Made by a program: the position numbers and the translations under genes
Notes under the pieces: model-generated
Told to the model about the DNA's origin: nothing
What the model saw: only the letters and a program-made list of their open reading frames with translations
Database searches by the model: none
NCBI RefSeq assembly: GCF_002836715.1
Contig: NZ_PJAT01000086.1
Location: 1-52,556, forward strand
Reading direction: 5' to 3'
Origin: Psychrobacter sp. 4Dc
GTDB taxonomy: Bacteria > Pseudomonadota > Gammaproteobacteria > Pseudomonadales > Moraxellaceae
DNA length: 52,556 bases
Part shown: positions 41,818 through 49,987 of the stretch, in pieces
Numbering within the stretch: the stretch's first letter is position 1
How the letters are laid out: each line of letters starts with the position of its first letter

Positions 41818-42840
41818 ATGAGTATCCTTACCATGCATAATGCTCCTGCCGTCTATGTACCTACCGAACCAGAAAGCAACGGGCTAACACTGCCGACGTT
41901 GCTAAGCTTACTGGCGCATGGCCTTGTCATTGGCATACTGGTTTATAACTATCAAACCACTGAAGTTGAGACTGCTGGTAGTATTGAGACGGTCATGGTG
42001 TCTCCTGAGCAACTTGCTGAAATGCAAGGACAAATATTGGCCAACCGTGCAGCAGCCAGTGCGATGCAGATGGATAGTAGCACTAGCGATTCGTCCAGTA
42101 GTGCTCAACCAGAAGTGTCTGGTAGTAGCGTCAGTGCGCAAAATTCAAGTCAGTCAAGCTCTCAGCGCGTGCCTGTATTTACACGATCTGAGGAGCCAGC
42201 TGGTCAACCCATACTGATGAGCGAAGACCATCAACAACGTCTGCTTGAGCAAAATCAAGAGTATGAGCGCAAAATGGCTGAGTGGGCAGCACAACTAGAC
42301 GAATCCGCTATGGAAGAGCTTGACCAAGTGGATCAAAGCAAACGTGATCAGCTCATAGAAGAACAAAAAAGACTGGGAGAGTTTCGTCAAAAGCAGAACA
42401 ATCCACCAAAGATAAAACGTCCTACTGCTAGCGATCGCAATATTGAGATTGATACTGCCGGCTCTGGCAATGCAGGGAAAACCTTTAGCCTATCAGATGG
42501 GCAGTCTACTATGTCTGGTGATACGTCAACCTCTAGTACGTCCAAGGGCAGTAGTCGTTCTGCATCCAGTGGCAGTCGCGGTGCCAGCAACAGCGAAATC
42601 ATCAACTTAATCAAGCGCAACTATACGCCGCCTACCGCCGCGCGAGGCTCTACTCAACGTGCCATCTTGACCATCACTGTCAATGAAAATGGCGATGTGA
42701 TCAACGTGACGGCCTCTGGACCTGATAACACGGTCAACGAAGCGGCAAAACAAGCGGTACTCAATACTGGCAGTCTCCCGATTGATGCTGATGACCCTAA
42801 ATACCCGACTTTTGCCATACAGTTTAAAGGCAGCAATTAA
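41818..42840 (+). CDS. tolA: Tol-Pal system protein TolA
   Basis: A 340-residue protein with a short cytoplasmic N-terminus and one transmembrane helix (about 25-45). The middle region is followed by a C-terminal TonB/TolA domain (about 250-340: IKRNYTPPTAARGSTQRAILTITVNENGDVINV and on to the end). The middle is unusual: two Ser-rich low-complexity blocks (about 80-125 and 222-250) flank a short Glu/Gln/Lys helix (135-195), rather than the long Lys/Ala-rich helix of E. coli TolA. Position and C-terminal domain make the identity secure. Confidence 0.88.
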   Translation: MSILTMHNAPAVYVPTEPESNGLTLPTLLSLLAHGLVIGILVYNYQTTEVETAGSIETVMVSPEQLAEMQGQILANRAAASAMQMDSSTSDSSSSAQPEVSGSSVSAQNSSQSSSQRVPVFTRSEEPAGQPILMSEDHQQRLLEQNQEYERKMAEWAAQLDESAMEELDQVDQSKRDQLIEEQKRLGEFRQKQNNPPKIKRPTASDRNIEIDTAGSGNAGKTFSLSDGQSTMSGDTSTSSTSKGSSRSASSGSRGASNSEIINLIKRNYTPPTAARGSTQRAILTITVNENGDVINVTASGPDNTVNEAAKQAVLNTGSLPIDADDPKYPTFAIQFKGSN

Positions 42841-42976
42841 TCAGTTGCTAGGTTCTTATAATATTGGTAACGTGACGTTAAGCGGCTTGTCTCGCATAGG
42901 TTGCTGCCTCATCTAGATGCTTGTCTCATTAAATAAAAAATGAATATCATACTAATTTTAGGAGCTCCACTTACTT

Positions 42977-44269
42977 ATGCGTACCCACAAAAAACTACTA
43001 GTATCGTTACTCGCTAGCACTTCAGCATTGCTGATATCGCAAAGCGTGCTCGCTGCACCTGTTGTACTAGAACTGGACTATGAGATTCCTGTTCAGCAAA
43101 ACCAAGTCGCGTTTGTATCGTTTGCGGGTGACTCTGTCTTATCACCGATTGTATTAAATGACTTGAGTAAAACCGAGCTAAAAGTAACCAATCAAGATCT
43201 GCCGCAGCAGCCACACAGTAGTAAAGAGCTGACAGGTACATTACCCGTTTGGCAAAGCATGGGCATACCGTATCTGGTCGTCGGCAGCACGCGTACCAAT
43301 CGTGGCAAAATTATCACTGATTATGAAGTCATCGATGTCAAATCTGGTCGCGTGATAGAAGGCAAGCAAAGCCTAACCGCTGAAAACAATAGAGAAAGCA
43401 TGCGTTATGCCGGTCATGTCATTGCAGACAAAGTGTACGAGCTGATTACTGGTATTCCAGGAGACTTCTCAGGACGCATTGCTTATATTGAAGAAACAGG
43501 AACTGGCAAGCAAAAGATCTCCCGTCTCAAAGTGATGGATGCTGATGGCGAAAACGCTAGAACCATTACTGAAGTGACAGGCTCTATTTTTTCACCAGCA
43601 TGGTCACCTGATGGCAACCGTATCGCCTACTCAGTACAACGTGAAAAATCATATCCCGTCATCTACGTGCAAAACGTCAGTGGCGGCGGCGCAACTGCCC
43701 TGACACCTTTTTCAGGTAGTAACCTAAGCCCCTCGTTCTCTCCTGATGGCAGCAAGATATTATTCTCTAGTAGTTTTGAAGGTAGCGCTGATATCTATGA
43801 GATGAGCGCTAGCGGCGGTACACCTAGAAGGCTCACTAATTTACCGAGCAGTGAAGTGCAGCCAAGCTATGCACCAGACGGCAAATCTTTCGTTTTTGTC
43901 AGTGATAAAACTGGCTTTAATAAGCCGCAAGTCTATCGCTATGAGTTTGCCACAGGACAAACGACTAAAGTGTCAAACGGTGGTTATGCAACCAGCCCGC
44001 AGTTTAGCAGTGACGGTACACAAATTGCCTTTTTGAGTGGGCGCTCAGCGGCTATTATGAATAGTAATGGTGCTATCACTACCAATCTTGGCAATACAGG
44101 TATCGACGAAGCACCAAGCTTCTCACCAAACGGTAAACGCGTGGTCTACGCATCGACCCAAGGCGGCAAAGGCGTACTGACCATCAAATCTCTTAATGGT
44201 GGCGAAGCGTTTGGTAAGTCAGGACAAGGCGTTATTCGCTCACCCGTATGGTCATCAAGCCCAAAGTAG
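42977..44269 (+). CDS. tolB: Tol-Pal system beta-propeller protein TolB
   Basis: A 430-residue periplasmic protein. A signal peptide (1-26, ending in SVLA before AP) precedes an N-terminal alpha/beta domain with the GIPYLVVGS strand and a six-bladed propeller made of repeats such as FSPAWSPDGNRIAYS, LSPSFSPDGSKILFSS and QPSYAPDGKSFVFVS. It binds Pal and TolA in outer-membrane constriction. An AGGAG lies 12 bases before the ATG, farther than usual and inside a GGAGCTCC palindrome. The cluster stops here: no pal gene follows, and a strong terminator comes next. Confidence 0.95.
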   Translation: MRTHKKLLVSLLASTSALLISQSVLAAPVVLELDYEIPVQQNQVAFVSFAGDSVLSPIVLNDLSKTELKVTNQDLPQQPHSSKELTGTLPVWQSMGIPYLVVGSTRTNRGKIITDYEVIDVKSGRVIEGKQSLTAENNRESMRYAGHVIADKVYELITGIPGDFSGRIAYIEETGTGKQKISRLKVMDADGENARTITEVTGSIFSPAWSPDGNRIAYSVQREKSYPVIYVQNVSGGGATALTPFSGSNLSPSFSPDGSKILFSSSFEGSADIYEMSASGGTPRRLTNLPSSEVQPSYAPDGKSFVFVSDKTGFNKPQVYRYEFATGQTTKVSNGGYATSPQFSSDGTQIAFLSGRSAAIMNSNGAITTNLGNTGIDEAPSFSPNGKRVVYASTQGGKGVLTIKSLNGGEAFGKSGQGVIRSPVWSSSPK

Positions 44270-44316
44270 CAATTTTGGTTATAGTGGAATAAAGATCAAC
44301 TGTTAAGCAAACTTGT

Positions 44317-44356
44317 AAAAGCCCCAACCGTAACGAATATGGTTGGGGCTTTTTTT
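44317..44356 (+). terminator. Terminator of the tol operon
   Basis: A perfect 13-bp stem AAAAGCCCCAACC pairs with GGTTGGGGCTTTT and continues into T residues, about 50 bases after tolB. Confidence 0.93.
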
Positions 44357-44549
44357 GATTAAAAAACAGCAATAGAGCTGGCGATAGATCTTAGTACTTA
44401 TTCGTTCTCAATGGTCAGTCAGTACTCCTCGCTTTTTCGATCTACTTTTCAATGTTACCTAACCCTCCCTCTTTCGTAACAAACCTGTAAACGCACTAGT
44501 ACCAAAAAAAACATTGCAATGACTTGTATTTTACCTATACCCCAAATAG

Positions 44550-44569
44550 ACCTGACTAATTGGTCAGGT
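44550..44569. promoter_or_regulatory. RutR-like operator upstream of the permease
   Basis: The palindrome ACCTGACTAATTGGTCAGGT is symmetric except near its centre. It resembles the RutR consensus as I recall it, TTGACCANNTGGTCAA, and is nearly identical to the site at 47113-47128. The neighbouring TetR gene resembles RutR, so it is the likely binder. Confidence 0.7.
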
Positions 44570-44760
44570 TGTTCAAATACTAGCCAACATATATTAGTTA
44601 TCTTCATTGTTTATCTTACAGACGGATGCGTACCCCTATTGTTTACATCGATAAAAAACAAGTCAAGGATTGGGTTAAGACTTTGATCTCGTGATCTACC
44701 ACATTGTCTGATATCTACAGTTAAGCGGGTGCTAAGCAGTTATTTTAGGAGGAAACCACC

Positions 44761-46166
44761 ATGAGTGAAAACGTTCCAGCGAATACCGATTTACTGTATA
44801 GACTGCATGACCGTCCTACCCCCATCAAAGCATTCTTAGGTGCTATACAGCACGTACTTGCAGCGTTTGTAGGTATCATCATACCCTCTCTTATCATAGG
44901 TGGCACATTAGGTTTAGGAGAGCATATCCCCTACCTTCTCAGTATGTCATTGATAGTATCTGGCGTCGCAACCTTTATTCAGACCCGTAAAGTAGGTCCT
45001 GTTGGCTCTGGTCTCATGGCGTTACAAGGTACCAGTTTTGGATTTTTGGCAGCGGTACTGACAGCAGGATTTGTGATAAAAAACCGCGGCGGTGGTCCAG
45101 AAGAGATTTTATCCGTTATTTTTGGTGTTTCATTTCTCGGTGCATTTGTTGAGATATTTTTGAGTCAATTTATAACCAAACTCAAGTCCTTTATGAGTCC
45201 TATTGTTACAGGCTGCGTGATTGTCACGATTGGTTTGTCATTAACCAAGGTAGGTCTGACCGACTTAGCGGGCGGGTTTGGTGCTGAAGATTTTGGTAGT
45301 ATTCCGAACTTGCTTTTGGGCGGTGGTGTGCTGGCAAGTGTCGTACTGATTAGCATCATCAACAATAAAGTCATGTGCTCAAGCGCCATCTTTATCGGTT
45401 TGATGCTCGGCCTTATCGCGGCCGTATTTATGGGACGTATCGATTTTTCATTGGTTTCTGAAGCGGCTTTTTTTACGGTGCCGATCCCTTTTAAATATGG
45501 CTTTGGTTTTGATTGGCAGGCTTTTATTCCTATTGCCTTTATGTACATCATTACCAGTATCGAGACCTCAGGCGATTTGACGGCTACCTCAATGATATCA
45601 GGTGAACCGATCAAAGGCCCTCTTTATGAGAAACGCATCAAAGGCGGCGTACTAGGAGATGGTGTTAACTCTCTGATTGCGGCGGTATTCAATACTTTCC
45701 CTGTGACAACCTTTAGCCAAAACAACGGGTGATCCAGATGACGGGTATTGCCAGTCGCTACGTGGGATTCTATGTGGGCGGCCTCCTATGCCTGATGGGA
45801 CTGTTCCCTGTCCTTGGTGCTATTTTTACGCAATTACCGAAGCCTGTCGTTGGCGGCGTCACGCTACTGATGTTTGCGACTGTGGCGACTGCTGGTATTC
45901 ATATCTTATCTACCGTGCAATTTACGCATCGTAATGTCTTAATCATTGCCACCTCACTGGGTCTGGCAACGGGTATCGCCTTTGTCCCTGATGTACTGTC
46001 ACAAACGCCGCAGTTCTTTCAAAATATCTTTGGCTCAGCGGTAACGATGGCAGGGATTGTGGCAATCACCCTTGATATGATTTTACCTCAAAACTATGGC
46101 ATCGAGTTTGATACCAAAGCACAGCATGCAAAAGACAAATTAGAACCAACGCAAGAAGTCGCTTAA
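44761..46166 (+). pseudogene. Uracil-xanthine/urate-type NCS2 permease interrupted by a frameshift
   Basis: Two frames, 44761-45732 (323 residues) and 45729-46166 (145 residues), together form one NCS2 permease of about 470 residues of the XanQ/UacT type. The first part opens with RPTPIKAFLGAIQHVLAAFVGII and ends TTFSQNNG. The second continues IQMTGIASRYVGFYVGG. Adding one G to the GGG at 45727-45729 would restore TTFSQNNGVIQMTG. The break falls inside the NAT signature motif QNxGxxxxTG, which is essential for substrate binding. The frames overlap as GTGA, so reinitiation is conceivable, but there is no Shine-Dalgarno. Upstream are AGGAGG and a RutR-like operator. The intact form would import xanthine or urate for the downstream enzymes. 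Confidence 0.85.
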
Positions 46167-46285
46167 GACTAAACGCAAGCTAGGGTTAAATATATCGAAG
46201 TGTTTAGCCGTAAATGAGGTGTGATAGACAGACAAATAGCATAGTAACAGTCTATGCACTTCGCTGATTAAGCACCTGACTTATT

Positions 46286-46317
46286 AAATAGGCACCCTGT
46301 CAAATAGGTACCTTGTC
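46286..46317. repeat. Two-copy 16-bp tandem repeat
   Basis: AATAGGCACCCTGTCA (46286-46301) is followed directly by AATAGGTACCTTGTCA (46302-46317), differing at two positions. It abuts the stop codon of the minus-strand TetR gene and lies downstream of the permease. Probably a local slippage product. Confidence 0.8.
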
Positions 46318-46318
46318 A

Positions 46319-46984
46319 TTATTCAAGGCCACAGCCTTTTAAAATAAAAGGCACCAGAAAGTCTGCCGCACGTGCTTCATCTGCTGCGTCATACGCCGTC
46401 TTATCCATTAATCCAACGATTTCAATCTCGAATTCAGCATAACGTTGGGTAGTCGCCCAAATCAAAATCAGTAGTTGTAGAGGATCAGTAATCCCAATTT
46501 TGCCTTGCTTGTGCCACTCTTTCATTACCTGTGCTTTATCGTGTACCCACTCCTTCATCGTAGTGGACATAAATTCATGCAAATGCGGTGCACCGCCGAT
46601 AACTTCAATCGCAAACAATTTATGGCGACTTGGATTGACAAAGGCTTGATGTAGCTTGGTACGGACGAATTTTTCGATGACTGTTTTTGGGTCGCTATCT
46701 ACTGTAATGGTTACCAAACCTTCGTTCCATTCTTGAATGATCGAACGCAGCACTGCCATGTAGAGATTCTTTTTGTTTTTAAAGTAGTAGTGAACATTGG
46801 CTTTAGGCAAGCCTGCTCTATCGGCAATACCCTGCATCGTAGCGCCGCGATAGCTTTGGAGCACAAACTCTTCTTCAGCTGCCGCTAAGATAAGCGCTTG
46901 GTTCTGTGCGCGAATGGCTTGTTGGCTACGGTGCGAGGGCGTATCAGTCACTGAGGTTTCTTCCTTTTGATTATTTTGAGTCAT
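46319..46984 (-). CDS. RutR-like TetR-family regulator of purine/urate catabolism
   Basis: A 221-residue TetR repressor. The N-terminal helix-turn-helix (about 25-75) carries AAEEEFVLQSYRGATMQGIADRAGLPKANVHYYFKNK. The C-terminal domain follows E. coli RutR (FAIEVIGGAPHLHEFM and LLILIWATTQRYAEFEIEI), which senses uracil or thymine. Genes for urate breakdown lie on both sides, so its ligand here is more likely a purine or urate-pathway compound. Operators with RutR-like symmetry lie upstream of itself (47113-47128) and of the permease (44550-44569), suggesting autoregulation and control of the locus. Confidence 0.85.
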   Translation of the reverse strand: MTQNNQKEETSVTDTPSHRSQQAIRAQNQALILAAAEEEFVLQSYRGATMQGIADRAGLPKANVHYYFKNKKNLYMAVLRSIIQEWNEGLVTITVDSDPKTVIEKFVRTKLHQAFVNPSRHKLFAIEVIGGAPHLHEFMSTTMKEWVHDKAQVMKEWHKQGKIGITDPLQLLILIWATTQRYAEFEIEIVGLMDKTAYDAADEARAADFLVPFILKGCGLE

Positions 46985-47507
46985 AGCAGTGGTATCTCAC
47001 TTTAAGAGACAGGTTCGACAAAATAGTCGCTATATTTTGCTGTGTATTCTTGTATAAATACATAGATTTGATCAGCATAACCTGTTAAATAAAAATATTT
47101 CGCATAAAACAGTTGACCAATTAGTCAGGTTTTAGCAAAATGGGAACTGTAAATCAATTACGCCGTCATTAATCACTTCTTGCCATACGTTTTGGACGGC
47201 TAAAATATCAGTGTTTCCTTAGCAAATCTGTTTCATATTGTCAGTTCACCATAACTTGAAATTATGCAAAGCGTATATAAGCGCCAAAGCTTTGACTACG
47301 AATACATAGATTATCGACTTTTGATGTTAAGCAAATTAGTAGCGATTAGCTTAATCAAATCAGCCATGAAGCTGAAGCAACCGCTACTTATCAAAATTAC
47401 TGCTTGTACCTATAAGTTTATGCAAATAATCATAAGGTATAAACCTCTATCAAACATTTATCGCCCAATACAGATAACGGGCTACCCTATTAGAAAAGGA
47501 TGTCATC
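46985..47507. other. Divergent intergenic region between the TetR gene and uraD
   Basis: About 520 AT-rich bases containing the RutR-like site at 47113-47128 and presumably the promoters of both the regulator and the uraD-uraH-puuD-puuE group. The 107-codon frame from 47264 overlaps uraD in another frame, has no Shine-Dalgarno and is judged spurious. Confidence 0.5.
47113..47128. promoter_or_regulatory. RutR-like operator between the TetR gene and uraD
   Basis: TTGACCAATTAGTCAG is an imperfect palindrome that shares TGAC-A-TT-GTCA with the permease operator and fits the remembered RutR consensus closely (left half TTGACCA exact). It lies 129 bases before the regulator start. Confidence 0.7.
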
Positions 47508-48029
47508 GTGAGCTTAACCTTAGCGCAATTCAACGAACTAACACAAGAAGTCGCCATCGCTCAGCTATTGACTTGCTGCACCAGTAAAGACTGGGCCTAT
47601 AAACTTACAGACGCCCGCCCTTTTGCAGACTTTGATGCACTGCTAGCAAGTAGCGACGCTATCTGGGACAAAGTACAAAACGATGAGGCTAGGCTATTAG
47701 AAGCGTTTGATGGACATCCGCAAATCGGCAATGTGGCATCTCTAAAAGAAAAATATCGCAACACACAAAGTAGCGCTGCACATGAACAATCAGGCGCTAA
47801 CGATGCAGCAGATGAGGTGCTCGAAGCACTTGCCAAAGGCAATCGAGACTATCTGGATAAATTTGGTTTTATTTTTATTGTCTTTGCGACGGGCAAAAGC
47901 GCACAGCAAATGCTGGATCTGTTATTAGCACGTCTACCTAATAATCGTGCTACTGAACTAGCTAACGCAGCCGCTGAGCAAAATAAAATTACGCGTTTAC
48001 GTTTAACTAAATTGCTAGGTAATGCTTAG
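47508..48029 (+). CDS. uraD: OHCU decarboxylase (2-oxo-4-hydroxy-4-carboxy-5-ureidoimidazoline decarboxylase)
   Basis: A 173-residue helical enzyme catalysing the third step from urate to S-allantoin. The active-site motif FDGHPQIG (residues 68-74, His70) and the FIFIVFATGKSAQQML and RLTKLLG blocks are conserved. It starts with GTG 47508, seven bases after an AAGGA; no ATG fits the family N-terminus. The uraH start lies 77 bases downstream. Confidence 0.95.
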   Translation: MSLTLAQFNELTQEVAIAQLLTCCTSKDWAYKLTDARPFADFDALLASSDAIWDKVQNDEARLLEAFDGHPQIGNVASLKEKYRNTQSSAAHEQSGANDAADEVLEALAKGNRDYLDKFGFIFIVFATGKSAQQMLDLLLARLPNNRATELANAAAEQNKITRLRLTKLLGNA

Positions 48030-48106
48030 ACAAGCAAATAATAGTCGCAAAGTTAGACTAACATTTTCACCCTATTTATATTTTTCACGAATACAAAGGA
48101 AGCATT

Positions 48107-48475
48107 ATGTCTGCCACCCTATCATCACATATCTTAGACACTCATCTTGGCAAACCTGCGGCTGATGTCGCCGTTACCTTACACCGCATACAAGACAATG
48201 GTGCCAGCGCATTACTAGCGCATGGTACAACCAATAGTGATGGCCGTGTCACACCAGACGCTTGGCAGTTTGATACAGCCATCGATAGTACTGACCGTCA
48301 GCTAGATACCGGACGCTATACCGTAACGTTCGATACTCAGTCTTATTTTGATGCTCAGCAGCTGACAGCATTTTACCCGCAAGTGGTTATCGACTTTGTA
48401 GTAAACGATGCCAGTCATTATCACGTGCCGCTTCTGCTTAGTGCGCACGGTTATAGCACCTATCGCGGATCATAG
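48107..48475 (+). CDS. uraH: 5-hydroxyisourate hydrolase
   Basis: A 122-residue transthyretin-like protein that hydrolyses 5-hydroxyisourate, the direct product of urate oxidation. The N-terminal SSHILDTHLGKPAADVAV and the C-terminal YHVPLLLSAHGYSTYRGS are the family signatures; the YRGS end distinguishes the enzyme from vertebrate transthyretin. Catalytic histidines are at residue 8 and in the C-terminal strand. AAAGGA precedes the ATG. No signal peptide, so cytoplasmic. Confidence 0.96.
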   Translation: MSATLSSHILDTHLGKPAADVAVTLHRIQDNGASALLAHGTTNSDGRVTPDAWQFDTAIDSTDRQLDTGRYTVTFDTQSYFDAQQLTAFYPQVVIDFVVNDASHYHVPLLLSAHGYSTYRGS

Positions 48476-48586
48476 CTTTGGCGTTGTTTAGCTCTCTGCT
48501 TTGTTATTAGTTTTCAAGAAATACTATCAAAAGAAATTATCAAGACATTTTATTAAGACACTGTCATATTAAAGGACATTTATTAC

Positions 48587-49906
48587 ATGGGCGCCTATCT
48601 TCTCGAATGGTTGAGTTTATTTTTCCGCTGGTTTCATGTTATCGCTGGAGTAGCATGGATTGGTGCATCGTTTTATTTTGTGTGGCTAGATCTAAGCCTA
48701 CGCAAGCCGCCACAGTGGAAAACAGACAAAGGCATTTCGGGTGATCTTTGGGCTGTCCATGGCGGCGGGTTTTATGAGATTGCCAAATACAAACTCGAAC
48801 CCGAAGAGATGCCAAAGACGCTACATTGGTTTAAGTGGGAAGCTTATACTACTTGGCTGACGGGTGCGGCGATGATGTCTATCGTCTATTATGCCAATGC
48901 AACTGCCTACCTGATCGACCCAAGTAAAGTGCCTTTTACCAGTATCGGTGCCATCGCTACCAGCTTGCTTTTCTTGTTTGGAAGTTACTTCATTTATGAA
49001 GTTATCGTGCGCAGTCATTTGGGTAAAAACGCGTTTATCTTTAGTACGCTGATTTTTATCTTACTGGTCATCGCGAGCTGGGGTTCTTATCAGCTGTTTA
49101 GTGATCGCGCCTCATTTATTCATATTGGTGCTATCTTGGGTACAGTGATGGTAGGTAACGTATTCTTCGGTATTATGCCTGCTCAGCGTGCACTTGTTGA
49201 CTGTGTGCGGCGCGGTGAAAAGCCGGGTAAAGAAGTAGCTGAAGTGGCATTACAAGCCAAAAACCGCTCACTGATGAATAACTATTTTACCCTACCACTC
49301 ATCTTTACCATGATCAGCAACCACTACCCAATGATGTATGCCCATGAGCAAGGTTGGTTGGTATTGGTCTTCGTCGGTATCATTACCGCGACTGCCCGTC
49401 ATTACTTTAACCAAAAGCACTTAGGCCATAAAAAACCACGCTACTTGGTTATTCCAGCGATACTGACAGTATTATTGATTATCTGGATGCGACCTGAACC
49501 GATTGAGCCAGTGCCTGCAATGCCTACTACTAATGCAGTATCGCCTACAACAACCAATAGTACCCCAACATCTACAAGCGCTATTACTGGTGCAAATGCT
49601 GCTGCTAGTAATAATGCTAGTACGGATACTGCCACTGCTGAAGCAGTACCAGTGAGCGCTTCGGCAGATGACGCTATGATGGATGTCGTGCATACACGCT
49701 GCAGTACTTGTCATGCTGTGCAACCAACACAGCAAGGCTTTGCCGCGCCGCCAGCAGGAATCATTTTGCAAACACCAGAAGACTTAAAAATTCATAAAGC
49801 GAAAATCGTCACTGCGGTACAGACTGGCTATATGCCGCTTGGTAATATTACTCAGCTGACGGATGCGGAGCGCCAACAGCTCGTGGCCTATGCATCATCA
49901 CTTTAA
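48587..49906 (+). CDS. puuD: PuuD-type membrane urate hydroxylase with cytochrome c domain
   Basis: A 439-residue inner-membrane urate oxidase that passes electrons to the respiratory chain instead of oxygen. The N-terminal eight-helix domain (1-300) opens with FRWFHVIAGVAWIGASFYFVWLD and contains NNYFTLPLIFTMISNHYP, both typical. A linker of about 60 residues rich in Thr, Ser, Ala and Pro (303-362) leads to a cytochrome c domain with the heme motif CSTCH (372-376) and a later methionine in GYMPLGN as the likely sixth ligand. The product goes to UraH and UraD encoded upstream. ATG 48587 follows AAAGGAC. Confidence 0.93.
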   Translation: MGAYLLEWLSLFFRWFHVIAGVAWIGASFYFVWLDLSLRKPPQWKTDKGISGDLWAVHGGGFYEIAKYKLEPEEMPKTLHWFKWEAYTTWLTGAAMMSIVYYANATAYLIDPSKVPFTSIGAIATSLLFLFGSYFIYEVIVRSHLGKNAFIFSTLIFILLVIASWGSYQLFSDRASFIHIGAILGTVMVGNVFFGIMPAQRALVDCVRRGEKPGKEVAEVALQAKNRSLMNNYFTLPLIFTMISNHYPMMYAHEQGWLVLVFVGIITATARHYFNQKHLGHKKPRYLVIPAILTVLLIIWMRPEPIEPVPAMPTTNAVSPTTTNSTPTSTSAITGANAAASNNASTDTATAEAVPVSASADDAMMDVVHTRCSTCHAVQPTQQGFAAPPAGIILQTPEDLKIHKAKIVTAVQTGYMPLGNITQLTDAERQQLVAYASSL

Positions 49907-49987
49907 TTTTTGATAAAAAATAACTGTCCTTTATGAGCAATATTCAAATAAATATCTAAGGCTCTAAGAGATATAGGAACATAAACA

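Larger units (their letters stand above)
44270..44760. other. Intergenic region between tolB and the urate/xanthine permease
   Basis: About 490 bases with the tolB terminator, a RutR-like operator palindrome at 44550-44569, and a strong AGGAGG Shine-Dalgarno just before the permease ATG. A possible promoter (TTGCAA around 44514 with TATACC downstream) lies just left of the operator, which would put the operator near the transcription start. Confidence 0.55.

Noticed and set aside
47264..47587. 107-codon frame ahead of and overlapping uraD
   Set aside because: It overlaps the well-supported uraD start in another frame, lacks a ribosome binding site and has a composition typical of AT-rich non-coding DNA.
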